Below, one piece after another: positions 8,834 to 19,700 of a DNA stretch of 46,863 nt. Under the pieces are notes generated by a model. The model saw nothing but the letters and a program-made list of their open reading frames with translations, did no database searches and had not been told where the DNA came from. Origin of the DNA: an uncultured Clostridia bacterium (GTDB lineage Bacteria > Cyanobacteriota > Vampirovibrionia > Gastranaerophilales > Gastranaerophilaceae); assembly GCA_945946765.1 (NCBI GenBank), contig CAMEWS010000011.1, forward strand, positions 1 to 46,863. The letters are read 5' to 3'. The first letter of the stretch is position 1; each line of letters opens with the position of its first letter. The translations under genes and the position numbers were made by a program.

Positions 8834-9955
8834 ATGAACAATTTTACTTTATTAAAAGAAGATACTTTTGAGAACAGTCTCGGAGAAATTCTTCAATTAA
8901 ACCCCAAAACTGAAAAACACACTATTTTATTAGTTGACGATGAAGTAAACAATCTGCAACTTTTGCGCCGCACACTTCATCATGACTATAATATACTAAC
9001 CGCATCCAACGGGAAAGAAGCGCTTGAAATAGTGGAAGGAAAAGGCAACGAAATTGCCTTAATTGTCAGCGACCAAAAAATGCCGGAAATGGAAGGAACA
9101 GAATTTTTAAAAAGAACCTCCGAATATTATCCCGATATTGTTAAAATTTTACTCACAGGACACCTTGATGTGGATGCGATTGTGGACTCCATCAACGATT
9201 GTCACCTGTATCAGTATATCGTCAAACCGTTTGACCCCGAAGAATTAAAGCTGACAATAGAAACAGGCATTAAAAAGTTTGATTTGGTTAATAATAAAAC
9301 CGTTATTTTAAAAGATTTAAGAGAACTTTTTTATAAAACGATAAAACTCATTGCTTCCGCACTTGATGCCAAAGACCCGTACACCCATGGTCATTCGTTG
9401 AGAGTAACAATGTATTCGTTAATACTGGCAAAAAAGCTGAATCTTGATGATACAACGCTTGAAGAAATAGAAACAGCGGGATTGTTGCACGATATAGGCA
9501 AAATAGGAATTCCGCAACGTATTCTTTGTAAACCCGGAAAACTGACTGATGAAGAATACGAAGTAATGAAATCACACCCTGCACAAGCCGAAAAAATGCT
9601 TATGGGCATAAAAAAATTGACTGTTGTTTCAAACTGGCTGCGTGCACACCATGAACGCTGGGACGGTCAAGGTTATCCTTATGGCTTAAAAGGTGAAGAA
9701 ATACCTATTTCAGGCAGAATCATTGCTCTTGCCGACACTTATGATGCAATGACCTCTACTCGCTCGTATAGAAAAGCATTGTCACACGAAACTGCAATAG
9801 ATGAGATTCAACGTTGTTCAGGAACGCAATTTGACCCTGTTTTGACAAATTTATTTATAAGTTGCTCAGAAGAACTTCGTGCAGCAAAAGAAGACCCCAA
9901 CACTTATTATCCAAAATACAGCTATTTACAAAAAATGATTAATGAAACGCGCTAA
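8834..9955 (+). CDS. Response regulator with HD-GYP c-di-GMP phosphodiesterase domain
   Basis: A phosphorylation-controlled enzyme expected to hydrolyse cyclic di-GMP. Residues about 29-150 are a receiver domain with acidic pair DD (35-36), phospho-acceptor D80 in VSDQKMP, LLTGH and YIVKPF. Residues about 165-360 are an HD-GYP domain with HGHSLRV, HDIGKIGIP (H219, D220), HHERWDGQGYP containing the GYP signature, and ALADTYDAMTSTRSYRKA. All metal-binding motifs look intact. No membrane segment is present, so it is cytoplasmic. A TATAAT at 8728-8733 is a possible -10 box. Its position near flagellar genes fits control of motility, but no partner kinase is seen. Confidence 0.93.
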   Translation: MNNFTLLKEDTFENSLGEILQLNPKTEKHTILLVDDEVNNLQLLRRTLHHDYNILTASNGKEALEIVEGKGNEIALIVSDQKMPEMEGTEFLKRTSEYYPDIVKILLTGHLDVDAIVDSINDCHLYQYIVKPFDPEELKLTIETGIKKFDLVNNKTVILKDLRELFYKTIKLIASALDAKDPYTHGHSLRVTMYSLILAKKLNLDDTTLEEIETAGLLHDIGKIGIPQRILCKPGKLTDEEYEVMKSHPAQAEKMLMGIKKLTVVSNWLRAHHERWDGQGYPYGLKGEEIPISGRIIALADTYDAMTSTRSYRKALSHETAIDEIQRCSGTQFDPVLTNLFISCSEELRAAKEDPNTYYPKYSYLQKMINETR

Positions 9956-9959
9956 ACAT

Positions 9960-10440
9960 ATTCGCAATTCAACCCTGTCACACTGAACTTCGGAATCGCC
10001 ACATCCTTGCGATTAATTTTGTCATGCTGAATTTAGTTCAGAATCTGACCAACTATGCAATTTTGTAAGATACTGAACATAGCAATATCGTTGCCTCTTA
10101 CAACACTTAGTGCATCAAAATGACACATTTTATAAACTCGGGTTTACATTTGTTAACATTTTTCTACAAAAGTAGCAAATTATATTTTGCTAAGATTTCA
10201 TGCATGTGTAAACTCCTCTATAAACTCCGTAATACTAATTCTATCCATCTCGGCTTAATCTGAACAGAAAAAGCCGATTTTTTTTGCGGATTTGTACAAT
10301 TTCCAAATAACCGTGACCCTGAACTTGTTTGACAAGGGAACCAAGTTCGGAATGACAATAAATAGTAAGCAACTTTACTTGAGATTGTTTCAGGTGACAG
10401 ATTGTCATGACACCCGTGGCTTTTAGCTTCGCAATGACAA
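9960..10440. repeat. Dispersed non-coding repeats
   Basis: The gap holds fragments of a family with words such as GTCATGCTGAATTTAGTTC, CCCTGAACTTG and AAGTTCGGAATGACAAT, several in inverted orientation. Related fragments occur at 16250-16460, 45480-45640 and after 46790. A short frame read through this stretch is an accident of the repeats. Apart from the terminator at 10250-10285 I see no gene. Confidence 0.6.
10250..10285 (+). terminator. Rho-independent terminator
   Basis: TCGGCTT (10250-10256) pairs with AAGCCGA (10271-10277) and is followed by eight T residues. It would end plus-strand transcription from the HD-GYP gene before it runs into scpA. Confidence 0.7.
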
Positions 10441-10442
10441 AA

Positions 10443-11306
10443 TTATACCAATTTATTTTTATACGGTACGGCATACAATTCGCCGTAAAATTCTTCCTGA
10501 TACACGTCAATATCAGCCTCAGGGTCAGCTGTTAAAAACAACAAAGCAATATAAGCCGAAATCTTATCCAAGCCCAACAGCGTAAGTGTTGTAAGCTCTA
10601 CTTTGTCTTGAGTTTCAAAAATCTTTTTAAGGTTTTCGTGCAAAACCTCAACGCTTTTTTCGATATATTCATCGTGAGCAAGGTTTACAATATCATCGGG
10701 AGTAAGCCTTGCATAAGAACGGACACGTCTTTTTGCACGTTCGTGAGCATTTTTCAATGCTTGTTTCCTGTCCAATTCCTCATAAAACTGCAGTTGTTTA
10801 ATAAGGTCTTTCAAATTAACCGTACGGCTTCTATTCAAACGGATACTCGTACGTCTTTGCAGTACCTCGTCCAAAGAAACAACGTTGTTTGTGTTGATTT
10901 CACTATCATCCCAACCGTCGTCTTCAAGTCCAAACTCATCAACTTGTTCTTCTTCATTTAGACCTTCAATTTGGTTTACGTCAATACCTTCCAAAACATT
11001 GGATTTTAAGCGTAAAAGTATTGCGGCAAAAAGCAACGTTCTGCCCGTAAGACGCAAGTTTTGAGCCTTCATTTGAAAAAGATGTGTAAGATATTTATCC
11101 GTAACATCAACAATATCAACATTCCAAGGGTCAATTTTGCCTGTTTTTGCCATGTTTACAAGAATTTCAATCCCGTCAACCTGTTCTGCGGCAACCGACG
11201 GAGTTTGAGAAATTATATTAATTTCTTCCAACGTTCTTGCCCCCGCAACAGTGTTTTGATTTGTGTAAAATTCGTTATTTATGTTTGTTTGTAATGGCTC
11301 TGACAT
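10443..11306 (-). CDS. scpA: Segregation and condensation protein ScpA
   Basis: ScpA is the kleisin that bridges the heads of the Smc dimer in chromosome condensation. The 287-residue protein has the typical core GIEILVNMAKTGKIDPWNVDI and FAAILLRLKSNVL. The C-terminal winged-helix part contains LTTLTLLGLDKISAYIALLFL. The first 40 residues are extra and the middle is acidic. The gene begins 24 bp after smc on the same strand, so they are cotranscribed, which fits the Smc-ScpA-ScpB complex. No scpB is in this window. Confidence 0.92.
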   Translation of the reverse strand: MSEPLQTNINNEFYTNQNTVAGARTLEEINIISQTPSVAAEQVDGIEILVNMAKTGKIDPWNVDIVDVTDKYLTHLFQMKAQNLRLTGRTLLFAAILLRLKSNVLEGIDVNQIEGLNEEEQVDEFGLEDDGWDDSEINTNNVVSLDEVLQRRTSIRLNRSRTVNLKDLIKQLQFYEELDRKQALKNAHERAKRRVRSYARLTPDDIVNLAHDEYIEKSVEVLHENLKKIFETQDKVELTTLTLLGLDKISAYIALLFLTADPEADIDVYQEEFYGELYAVPYKNKLV

Positions 11307-11330
11307 TAATTAAAATCCTGATTCCCCAGA

Positions 11331-14300
11331 CTAATCCCTTAGTTTTACGCCTGTTACTCTGGTTATACCTTTTTCCTTTTGAGTTACCCCGATAGTCCTA
11401 TTAGCTGATTCTATCATAGGTTTACGGTGACTAACTACTACAAATTGCGTATTTTCTGCTTGAGTTTTTACCATATCGGCAAGTTTTTCCACATTGATAC
11501 CGTCAAGATTTGCATCAACCTCGTCAAATGCATAGAAAGGCGCAGGCAAATAACGTTGTATAGCAAACACAAACGCCAAGGCGGTAAGCGATTTTTCCCC
11601 GCCCGACATAAGATTGAGTCTGGTTTTTTCCTTATCTCTCGGCTGTGCTTCAATAGACATACCGCCGGAGAATGGCTGCTCCTGATTGTCCAAAACCAGT
11701 GTACCTTCACCCTCTGACAGCCTGTGAAAAATTTCTTTAAAGTTATCGTTTATGTTGTTGTATGTATTCATAAACGTATCTTTTTTAAGATTTTCATAAC
11801 CTTGCATTCTGTCTAAAATCTGATTTTTTTCATTCGACAATGTTTCAATTTTTGTTTTAAGTTCGTTTTGACGCTCGGAAACTTCATCATAAGACTTGAT
11901 AGCACGCATGTTAACATCGCCCAAGTCATCCATTCTCTTTTGCAAACGCTGAATTTTAGCAGTAATTTCTTCAACCGATATTTCAATTTCAACAAGATTT
12001 GAAATATCTACACCGTTTTCTTTTAATTCTTCCTTAACAAGCTCTAACTGAGGCTCAAGCTCACGTCTGCGAGCTTTAAAGGCTTCAATTTGTTCGGAAA
12101 CTTTTTCAATATTTAAAACAATAAGATTTTTTTCTTTATCAAGTTCAAGATATTGCGCATTAACAGCATCACGTTCTGTTTGCAATTCAATAAGTGTTTC
12201 CCCAAGCTCCTTGATTTTTGCATCAAGAACTTCTATCTGCGCTTTAAGTTCAACAATCTCTGCTTTGTATTTAACTTTGTCTTGCTCATAAATTTCATTG
12301 TCAGAACCAAGTTTTGCAATTTCCTTTGTTTTTGTATCAATTACATCATCATGGAAAACAATTGTTCTATTAAAACCGTCTATTTCGTTGTGTGCACGTA
12401 AAATGGCTGAATCAATTGCTTTTATTGCGTTTTCTTTTTCTTCTGTAAGCTTTTTAAGATTTTGAAGCTCCTCAGGTGTCATTTTTGCTTCAATTTCTTT
12501 AATCTGTTCATCAAGTTTGAGTACCTGTTCGTTGTACGCAACGAGTTTTTGCTCCATTTCATCGAGTTCTTTTTCGATTTTTGCAGCTCTCGGTTCAGCT
12601 TGCGTAAGATATTCCTGCTTTTCTTTGATATTATTCTCGTTAGAATCCGCTTGTGCTACAAGGTTTTGAAGCTCCATTTTCGCTTTGTTGTACTCGGTCA
12701 TTGAGTTTGAATAAGAAATTCTAACCTTATCGAGTTTGAGCTCAAGTTCTTCTTTTTTCTTGTTCAATTCTGCATATGTTTTTTCAAAACCTTGCAATCT
12801 TTCTTTAAATTTTGCAAGCTCATCATCTTGTGTTTGACTGAATTTTAAGCCAGAACGTTTTTGTGAACCGCCCGAAATTGAACCTGATTTTTCAAACAAC
12901 TCACCTGTCAAAGTAACCATTCTGTACTGACCGATAAGCTTGCGGGCACTGTTATAATCTTCCACAACAAGGGTTTCGCCCAAAGCGTGAAAGAAAACAT
13001 TTAAATATTCATCATCAAAATCAATAAGGTTGATTGCAAAATCCACAACTCCTTTGTCTTTTGGCAGTCTTAAAGAACGAGGCGCTTTATTGATTTTATT
13101 TAACGGCAAAAACGTTGCCCTGCCGGCATTTGCACTTTTTAAAACCTCAATGGCAACTCTTGCAACTTCGTCATCATCAACAACAACGTTTGCCATTCTG
13201 CCGCCCATTGCAACTTCAAGCGCAGTAGAATATTCTTTGTCTACTTGACCCAATTGTGCAAGCGTAGCGTGAACACCTTTGATTTTTGCATTTAAAACAG
13301 TATCAACCGCCCTACCGAAGTTTACATCTTCAAATGCTTGCTTTTGTGCCTCCATTTGAGATATTTTGCGATAAGCCGTTTGCATGTTGTATTGAACATC
13401 ATTTAACTCGTTTTTGGTTTTATCAAGTTCATACAGGGTTTTTTCCTGAATTGTTTTAAAGTCTTGCAGCTCTTTACCAAGTTCTTCTACCAAAACTTCA
13501 ACACGGTCTTTGTTTCCTGCAAAATTTTGTTTAAAGTCTTCAAACTCGGCTATTTTTGTTTTTGCATCTTCAATAGCTTTTACGATATTGTTTAATTCTG
13601 CCTTAAGCGGAGCTTGTGCCTGAATAATTTTAGTTTCTTCGTCTTTAATTGATTCCAACTGTGAGCGAAGTTCGTTACGCTGTGCAACGTATTTGTCCGC
13701 ACTTTGGTTAAGCCCTGCCACTTCTTGAAGCGTTTTCATCAAGTCTTCTTGTTTTAGTGCTTTTTCATCTTCAAGGTTTTTGATTTCCTGATTTTTAGCT
13801 TCAATATTGGCTTGCGTTTGTTCTTTTTTCTTTTTAAGGTCTTCTATGCCGTTTTTGGCATTTTCAATGGTTTTTAGGTTGTCTTGAATCCCTTTGTCCG
13901 CAATTACAATAGCAGATTCTTTTCTATCCACCTGACCTTTAAGTTCTTCAACCTGTTTTTTTACCTCGATTTGTTCTGCTTCGCCTTTTTCTTTTACAAG
14001 GTCTGAAAGCTCATCCAGTTTTGCTTTTACTTTTAAAAGTTCTGTATCTTGTTTTTTAAGTCTGTTTTCTTCTTCTTTTTTCTTTTTGTTAGCATCAAGA
14101 ATACTTTCATGCGTGCGTTCAAGATTCTTTTTGATATCAAAGTATTTTACCGTAGTAATTTTGGATTCAAGGTCGATTTTTTCATCACGCAGTTTTTGGT
14201 ATTTTAGCGCAACTTCTCTTTCCGCTTTAAGAGTTTCCAACCTTGTTTCGACTTCGGACAAAATTAAAAGCGAATTTTGAACACGTGATTCAACCGTACC

Positions 14301-14828
14301 AAGCTCGTTTTGTGCCTGTTCTATACGACGGTCAAAATCAGCAACCCCAGCAATTTCATCAATAATTTTTCTTCTCTCAACGTCAGAACAGTTCGTAATA
14401 GACATAACGTCATTTTGCATAATTACGTTATAACTGTTAGGAGTAATGTTGTATTTTTCCAAAATTGAATGAACATCAGTAAGCGTAACAATTTTGTCAT
14501 TCAAATAATAGATAGAATTGTAACCCTGAGAAGACTTTTTGATTTTACGTGCAACGCTGAACTCTTTTTCTTCATTTCCATCCGGAGCAAAAGTAACTTT
14601 TACTATTGCTTCGTTTCTGCGTGTATGTGTAGAAATAAGCTGAGAAATCTTTTCTGCACGTAAAGTACGAGAAGTAGACAAACCAAGAGCAAACAACACA
14701 CTGTCAATAATGTTGCTTTTACCCGAACCGTTAGGACCCGAAATAGTGGTAAAACCTTTTAAAAACGGTATGGTGAGTTTGTTTGCAAAAGATTTGAAGT
14801 TATCTATTTCTACTTCTTTAATGTACAT
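11331..14828 (-). CDS. smc: Chromosome partition protein Smc
   Basis: Smc is the ATPase that extrudes and organises chromosomal DNA. The 1165-residue length is normal. Walker A GPNGSGKSN is at residues 31-39. Two long coiled coils flank a hinge at about residues 500-660 (KGVHATLAQLGQVD, MGGRMANVVVDDD, TLTGELFEKSGSISGG). The C-terminal signature LMSGGEKSLTALAF and Walker B FYAFDEVDANLDG complete the head. It is the first gene of the smc-scpA pair. The hinge type points to Smc and not the MukB or Rad50 families. Confidence 0.97.
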   Translation of the reverse strand: MYIKEVEIDNFKSFANKLTIPFLKGFTTISGPNGSGKSNIIDSVLFALGLSTSRTLRAEKISQLISTHTRRNEAIVKVTFAPDGNEEKEFSVARKIKKSSQGYNSIYYLNDKIVTLTDVHSILEKYNITPNSYNVIMQNDVMSITNCSDVERRKIIDEIAGVADFDRRIEQAQNELGTVESRVQNSLLILSEVETRLETLKAEREVALKYQKLRDEKIDLESKITTVKYFDIKKNLERTHESILDANKKKKEEENRLKKQDTELLKVKAKLDELSDLVKEKGEAEQIEVKKQVEELKGQVDRKESAIVIADKGIQDNLKTIENAKNGIEDLKKKKEQTQANIEAKNQEIKNLEDEKALKQEDLMKTLQEVAGLNQSADKYVAQRNELRSQLESIKDEETKIIQAQAPLKAELNNIVKAIEDAKTKIAEFEDFKQNFAGNKDRVEVLVEELGKELQDFKTIQEKTLYELDKTKNELNDVQYNMQTAYRKISQMEAQKQAFEDVNFGRAVDTVLNAKIKGVHATLAQLGQVDKEYSTALEVAMGGRMANVVVDDDEVARVAIEVLKSANAGRATFLPLNKINKAPRSLRLPKDKGVVDFAINLIDFDDEYLNVFFHALGETLVVEDYNSARKLIGQYRMVTLTGELFEKSGSISGGSQKRSGLKFSQTQDDELAKFKERLQGFEKTYAELNKKKEELELKLDKVRISYSNSMTEYNKAKMELQNLVAQADSNENNIKEKQEYLTQAEPRAAKIEKELDEMEQKLVAYNEQVLKLDEQIKEIEAKMTPEELQNLKKLTEEKENAIKAIDSAILRAHNEIDGFNRTIVFHDDVIDTKTKEIAKLGSDNEIYEQDKVKYKAEIVELKAQIEVLDAKIKELGETLIELQTERDAVNAQYLELDKEKNLIVLNIEKVSEQIEAFKARRRELEPQLELVKEELKENGVDISNLVEIEISVEEITAKIQRLQKRMDDLGDVNMRAIKSYDEVSERQNELKTKIETLSNEKNQILDRMQGYENLKKDTFMNTYNNINDNFKEIFHRLSEGEGTLVLDNQEQPFSGGMSIEAQPRDKEKTRLNLMSGGEKSLTALAFVFAIQRYLPAPFYAFDEVDANLDGINVEKLADMVKTQAENTQFVVVSHRKPMIESANRTIGVTQKEKGITRVTGVKLRD

Positions 14829-14971
14829 TAACTTAATCTTATCCCAAGTATCTAGCTAGACATACGTGTACTTATTTTCTTATAAAATCGGGTTTTAGTC
14901 AAAAAATTTAATTATGTAAATATTTTGTTATTGTACACACGTGACTTGAAATTTCAATCTGAACAAAACTA

Positions 14972-16120
14972 TTACTTGACTATTGCAGCAAATTCTCGTT
15001 TTTGTTCTTGTTCTTTTTTCCTTTTACGTCTTCTCATCAAGTCAACAAATGCTTCCAAACGAGTAATATAGCCTGCTTTACCCGATTGTTCGTCCATAAT
15101 TAAGGGCAAGATAGGAATTTCGCAATTTTCCCTCATTGCGGGGAAAAAGTTTTGTGACATAATTTCGGGCATACAAGTGAACGGGCTTATGTGGATAATA
15201 CCGTCTTTTCCGTTTTGATTAGCAAATACAATATCTGACACACATTCCAAAGAATCACCGCCAATATCTCTTTTTAAATAAGGAGCAGCAAGCCTGAATG
15301 AGCGTTCAAGGTGGGTTTCACCTTTAACAAACATTTTGGGAATAATAGCATCTCTTAAAAAGCTTGAGATTGTAAGTGTACGTCTTGTTTGTACACCCAT
15401 TTTGCCAAGTTCTCTTTCAATATTTTGGTTAGAAAACGGGTCTTGAACCATATAAATTTCGCCCGTTAAATCCACGTGAAGAACATCTCTTTTCGGGTCA
15501 ATTTCTACTTTTTTTATCAAAGCTTTTGCTTCTTTTTCCGCTTTTTTCAATTCACCGTAATGATTTGCCTCATAAATTAGCTTCATACCCTTGCGAAAAG
15601 CTTTTTCCGCATCACCGACTTTTATTTCTCTTGCACGATAGTAAGAAAGCAAATTTTCCATTCTGTCTGCCGCAAAAACTTTGCGAAAAGCAAAAACAAT
15701 AGCTCTGATAATAGTTATAGGGTTTTTTACACCGGTTAATTCCGTAAGGAATTTGAACATACCTTTAATTCCGTCATATAGCTGAAGCTCTATGTAATTG
15801 GCGTGATAACCCATATCTTCTAAAGTATTTTGAATTCCGGCACCGTATTCGCCCAAACGGCATATTCCGGGAGAAGAAATCATGGCGACGTAATCTGCCC
15901 CGCCTTCAATTGCTTCAATAAAGTTGCCTAAAATAAGTTTGTAGGGCAAACAAATTGACTCGGGGCTGTTTTTTGTCCCCAAAGAAAGTGTTCTTTTGCT
16001 TGAATATGGTGGAATATAAGGCTCTACACCCAATCTTCTTAATGCCGAACCCCACGCAACATAAATATTTCCCATATGAGGAAATGCAACTTTAATTTTT
16101 TCTTTAGATTTCTTTGCCAT
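14972..16120 (-). CDS. 2-hydroxyacyl-CoA dehydratase/activase-related protein (DUF2229/COG3581-like)
   Basis: This 382-residue cytoplasmic protein resembles the family related to the 2-hydroxyglutaryl-CoA dehydratase components. Recognisable stretches are KVAFPHMGNIYVAWGSALRR, SPESICLPYKLILGNFIEA, SSPGICRLGEYG and the late HISPFTCMPEIM. Conserved cysteines in ESICLPYK, GICRLG and FTCMPE could hold an iron-sulfur cluster. The usual ATPase activase domain is not fused here, and no acyl-CoA pathway genes adjoin it, so the reaction is unknown. The end of the protein is highly basic (MRRRKRKKEQEQK). It stands alone between smc and a repeat region. Confidence 0.75.
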   Translation of the reverse strand: MAKKSKEKIKVAFPHMGNIYVAWGSALRRLGVEPYIPPYSSKRTLSLGTKNSPESICLPYKLILGNFIEAIEGGADYVAMISSPGICRLGEYGAGIQNTLEDMGYHANYIELQLYDGIKGMFKFLTELTGVKNPITIIRAIVFAFRKVFAADRMENLLSYYRAREIKVGDAEKAFRKGMKLIYEANHYGELKKAEKEAKALIKKVEIDPKRDVLHVDLTGEIYMVQDPFSNQNIERELGKMGVQTRRTLTISSFLRDAIIPKMFVKGETHLERSFRLAAPYLKRDIGGDSLECVSDIVFANQNGKDGIIHISPFTCMPEIMSQNFFPAMRENCEIPILPLIMDEQSGKAGYITRLEAFVDLMRRRKRKKEQEQKREFAAIVK

Positions 16121-16569
16121 TCTCTTCCTTACGCCTTTAAGTCTTATTTTTTACAATAATTATATATTAAAGGGAAATTTTTTTCAGATTATTCTTTCTT
16201 ATTAATAATTTTTCTTAATAAAATAGTTTTTGTAATTGCTGTGCAAGTGAAACGAGCATGGCAATTCATAACGCCATTGCTGCGAAGCAAAAATCATGAT
16301 TTAGCACTACAATCCCGCACCTGAAGCAATCTCATGCCAAGGTGGTTTACCATTTCAAAGATTGCTTCGTGTGTTAAATCCTTAATCACCGCCATGCCAA
16401 TCGCTAGCAATGACAATGTTTTCACGCCGAAGGCGTAGTACGGCTTTGCCGTTGTGATTTTGATTAAGCACAGTTTATTTTTAAAATAAATTTTGACAGC
16501 CTGAAATGAAATGGAATGGATGCAAAATTTGTTTTGAAAATATTTACTGTGCTTTTTGATAATGCCGAG
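16121..16569. other. Intergenic region with repeat fragments
   Basis: No gene is supported. Between about 16250 and 16460 there are pieces of the 'gattgcttcg...gcaatgacaa' kind, typical of non-coding dispersed repeats, including caatgacaatg and gaagcaatctcatg. A minus-strand frame across 16294-16629 runs through these repeats and the hairpin repeat beside them and does not look like protein. Confidence 0.55.
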
Positions 16570-16665
16570 TTTCTTTCTTTTGGTTCGTTTTCTTTCTTTG
16601 CCTGCAAAACAAAGAAAGAAAATGAACATAAGAAAAAAGATTAACTATGCTAGTTGGTCAATTTT
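16570..16665. repeat. Dispersed long-hairpin repeat, copy 2
   Basis: TTTGGTTCGTTTTCTTTCTTT and AAAGAAAGAAAATGAAC form the arms of a long hairpin around a GCCTGCAAAA centre, followed by AAAAAGATTAACTATGC. It matches the layout and much of the sequence of positions 1-75. Confidence 0.65.
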
Positions 16666-16740
16666 GGTGCGTAAAAACGCACCCTTGCTAACCTACTTTA
16701 CAATTGCAGGTTAAATTTACTAATCCAACAAATTTTAATC

Positions 16741-19700
16741 CTATCCGACCTTAATGTCATTCAACTGACAAAATGCCTTAAAAGAAGCAAAATCTTTGGT
16801 TACTTCCGCTTTAATATTCGGAAGTTGCATTGACTCAATAAGAGAAAGTGTTTTTTTGTATGTAGTAATTGCATTTTGTGCATAATTTGCTTTGTTTTGC
16901 GGTTTTAATGAGACCATTTCTTCCAAATATTTTGCATATAACTGATACAATGAAACTTTTAGTAATTGTAAATCGTACTGTTGAACTATCATTAAAGCTT
17001 TTTCAATATACATTTTAGACGCTTCCATATCCCCCTTTATCAGGTAAATTTCTGCAATAAGTTTTTTGTACAGCACCATAAAATAGTAATTAGAAATTTT
17101 TGGATTTTTAGCAACATCCAGTGCTTTTTGCGCTATATCAAGAGCTTTGTCGCTGCCTTCTGTTACAAGTGAAAGCTTTGCAATAAAGTACCAACAAAGC
17201 AGTGCGCCGATAGCTATTTTTTCTCTTGCAAAAATTGTGACCTGCTCATTATAAATATTCATGGCTTTTGACAAATTGCCTTCTTCCTGTAAAACTTTAC
17301 CAAGAAAGATTTTTAACATATTTTTAATGAGCACATCATTGTAATTGTTTGCAAAAGTAACAACAGAATATAAATCTTCTTTTATATTTGTCCATTCTTT
17401 TTTAAAGAGTTTGTTTAAAATATTGATAAAATTCCACATAGAAATTATATCCGGCTCAACAAATTCTTTTGAAGTTTGTTGAGTAAACGTAATTAATATG
17501 TCATCAGATTCTTTAATCCTACCTGTAACACTGTATGCAAGAGCTTTTGCAAGTTGTAACTTTTGCAAGTAATTTTTGTTTGCAACATTATTCTTTTTAA
17601 CAATATCATCAATAACTTTAAGAATTTCGAAACATTTGCTGTTACCCTGAGAAATCAATGCCATTGCAACAATATAGTTACATTCCAGCCAAGTTTCATA
17701 AATAATTTCCATCGATATTCCATTAGTAGGAATAACCTCAGACAATGCTTGCTCAACAACAGGAATAATCTCATTACTTGCAAGATTGTAAATTTCTTCC
17801 GCATTGCCTATGCTAAACATTGCTTTTAATTTTTTATATTTTACGAGAGCACAACTCAACTTATTTTCAGGATTTTCAATAATTCCTAGAACAGTATCAA
17901 CAGCCTCAATTACTCCGTTATAATTTCCCATAAGCGAACAACTGCGTGACAAATATCCGGATAATTCAATAACTTTAGGACGATTACCAACGTTTAAAGC
18001 ATTGCTTATAGCATTTGACAAATATGGAATAGCTTCAGACGGACGTGATTCGTAAAGCAATTTTCCAAGACGCTCTTGAATGTTATTTACTATAACTTCG
18101 TTATTATCAGGAGTAATTTCTCCCGCAATTTTTAAACATTGTTTTTGAGATAATGTCCATAAATGTTCGTCACCCAAATATGAACAAAGTTTTGTATTTT
18201 CCGTCCAAATATTTAAGGCAAGAAGTTTTTGGTTTAAATTTTGTGCAATCAATGCTTTTAGGGCATTGCTTGAAAGTGTAAAGGTATTTATCACATCAAA
18301 GATTTTTTCATTCAACATGCAAAAGTCTTTGTTTTGCTTTGCCTGTTCATAAACAAATTTCCATAACAACGTATTTTTAAATTCATATATATTATTGTTA
18401 AACGGAGTTATATAAGCATAATTTGTTAAAAGTTTAACAACATTTTGGAATTCATCATTTTTAAATTTCATAATAATTTCCAAAAGTTTTATATTAAATT
18501 TATTACCCATAATTGCTGCGGTACAAAGTGTTCTGTAACAAATCGGGAATTGTTTTTGCAAATGTTTAAGTCGTAATGACAAAATTTCGTATAAATTTTT
18601 AGGCAAATTTCCTTCAAGTTTTGTTTGTTTATATTTAATTATGTTATTTTCCGTAGAAAAAGCTTTATGCTCATTAAATAAAATAAACATTTGCTCAAAA
18701 TAAGCACTGTTTCCTTTTGAATACTCATATAAAGTTTCAAACAAGGCTTCCGGAAAAGGATTTGTTCCATTAAGGAACATTTTTACAAGGCTGTTTGCAT
18801 CAGATTCTGTAAGTGGAGCAAGCTTAACATCGGCATACTCATTAGCAGCAAGTTTTTCGGAATAAAAATATCCTTGAGTAATTCTACTGTCTTTGTACGT
18901 AATAACAAGTTTTATATTTTCACTTAAATTACCTTGTTCCACAAAATAAGAAAGGAATGCATAAGATGCACCGTCAATCATGTCAAAATCATCAATAACA
19001 ATAACCAGTTTTACTTTTTTGGAAAGTTCTATAAGAAATTTTTCAAGCATAGCAAAAGTGGTATCTTTATTTAAAAGAATATCTTCAAAATTTGCAGTTA
19101 CAGTCGGGTATAAAAAGTTAAACAAATTGAATATTTCTTGTTGTGAAAAAAACGGCAATGTTGCACTCAACATTTCTTTTGCCTGTTTTAAAAATTCTTC
19201 TGACATGTTAGAAAAATTAGGCATGTTAAAGAAAGTAAGTATCATTTCCTGAAAAATACCGTAAGGACTTATTTGTGAATTTGCACTACATTCTCCCCAA
19301 AGCCAAACGATATTGTTACCTTTTAAATCCTCAAAAAGGTATTTTAAAACTGTTGATTTACCATAACCTTCAGGTGCACTAAAACCTATAATTTTTTTAG
19401 AATTATCTTTAATTGCACGCACAATCATATTTTTGCATTTCATTTGGTCATGCGCTTCAATTTCTATCGAGGCTAAATCTTCAGGTTCATTATATTCTTG
19501 AACTTCTTCTGTTTCTTTGATTTGAGATTGTTCTTGTTCTGCATTTGTTTCAGCAGTTTCTTCTGCCGTCACAACTTTTTCTTCTGTACCTTGAGATTCC
19601 GCTAATTCACCATTTTCTGCAATTTCGACTTGTACAGCATCTGCATTTATTACAGGTTCTGCAACAATATTTTCTTTTTCAAGATTTTTTGTTAATAAAT

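Noticed and set aside
10241-10510. Minus-strand frame of 89 codons past scpA
   Set aside because: It overlaps the scpA end in another frame and otherwise reads repeat and terminator sequence.
16294-16629. Minus-strand frame of 111 codons
   Set aside because: It runs through two dispersed repeats, has low-complexity Lys/Phe content from the hairpin arms, and no ribosome-binding site.
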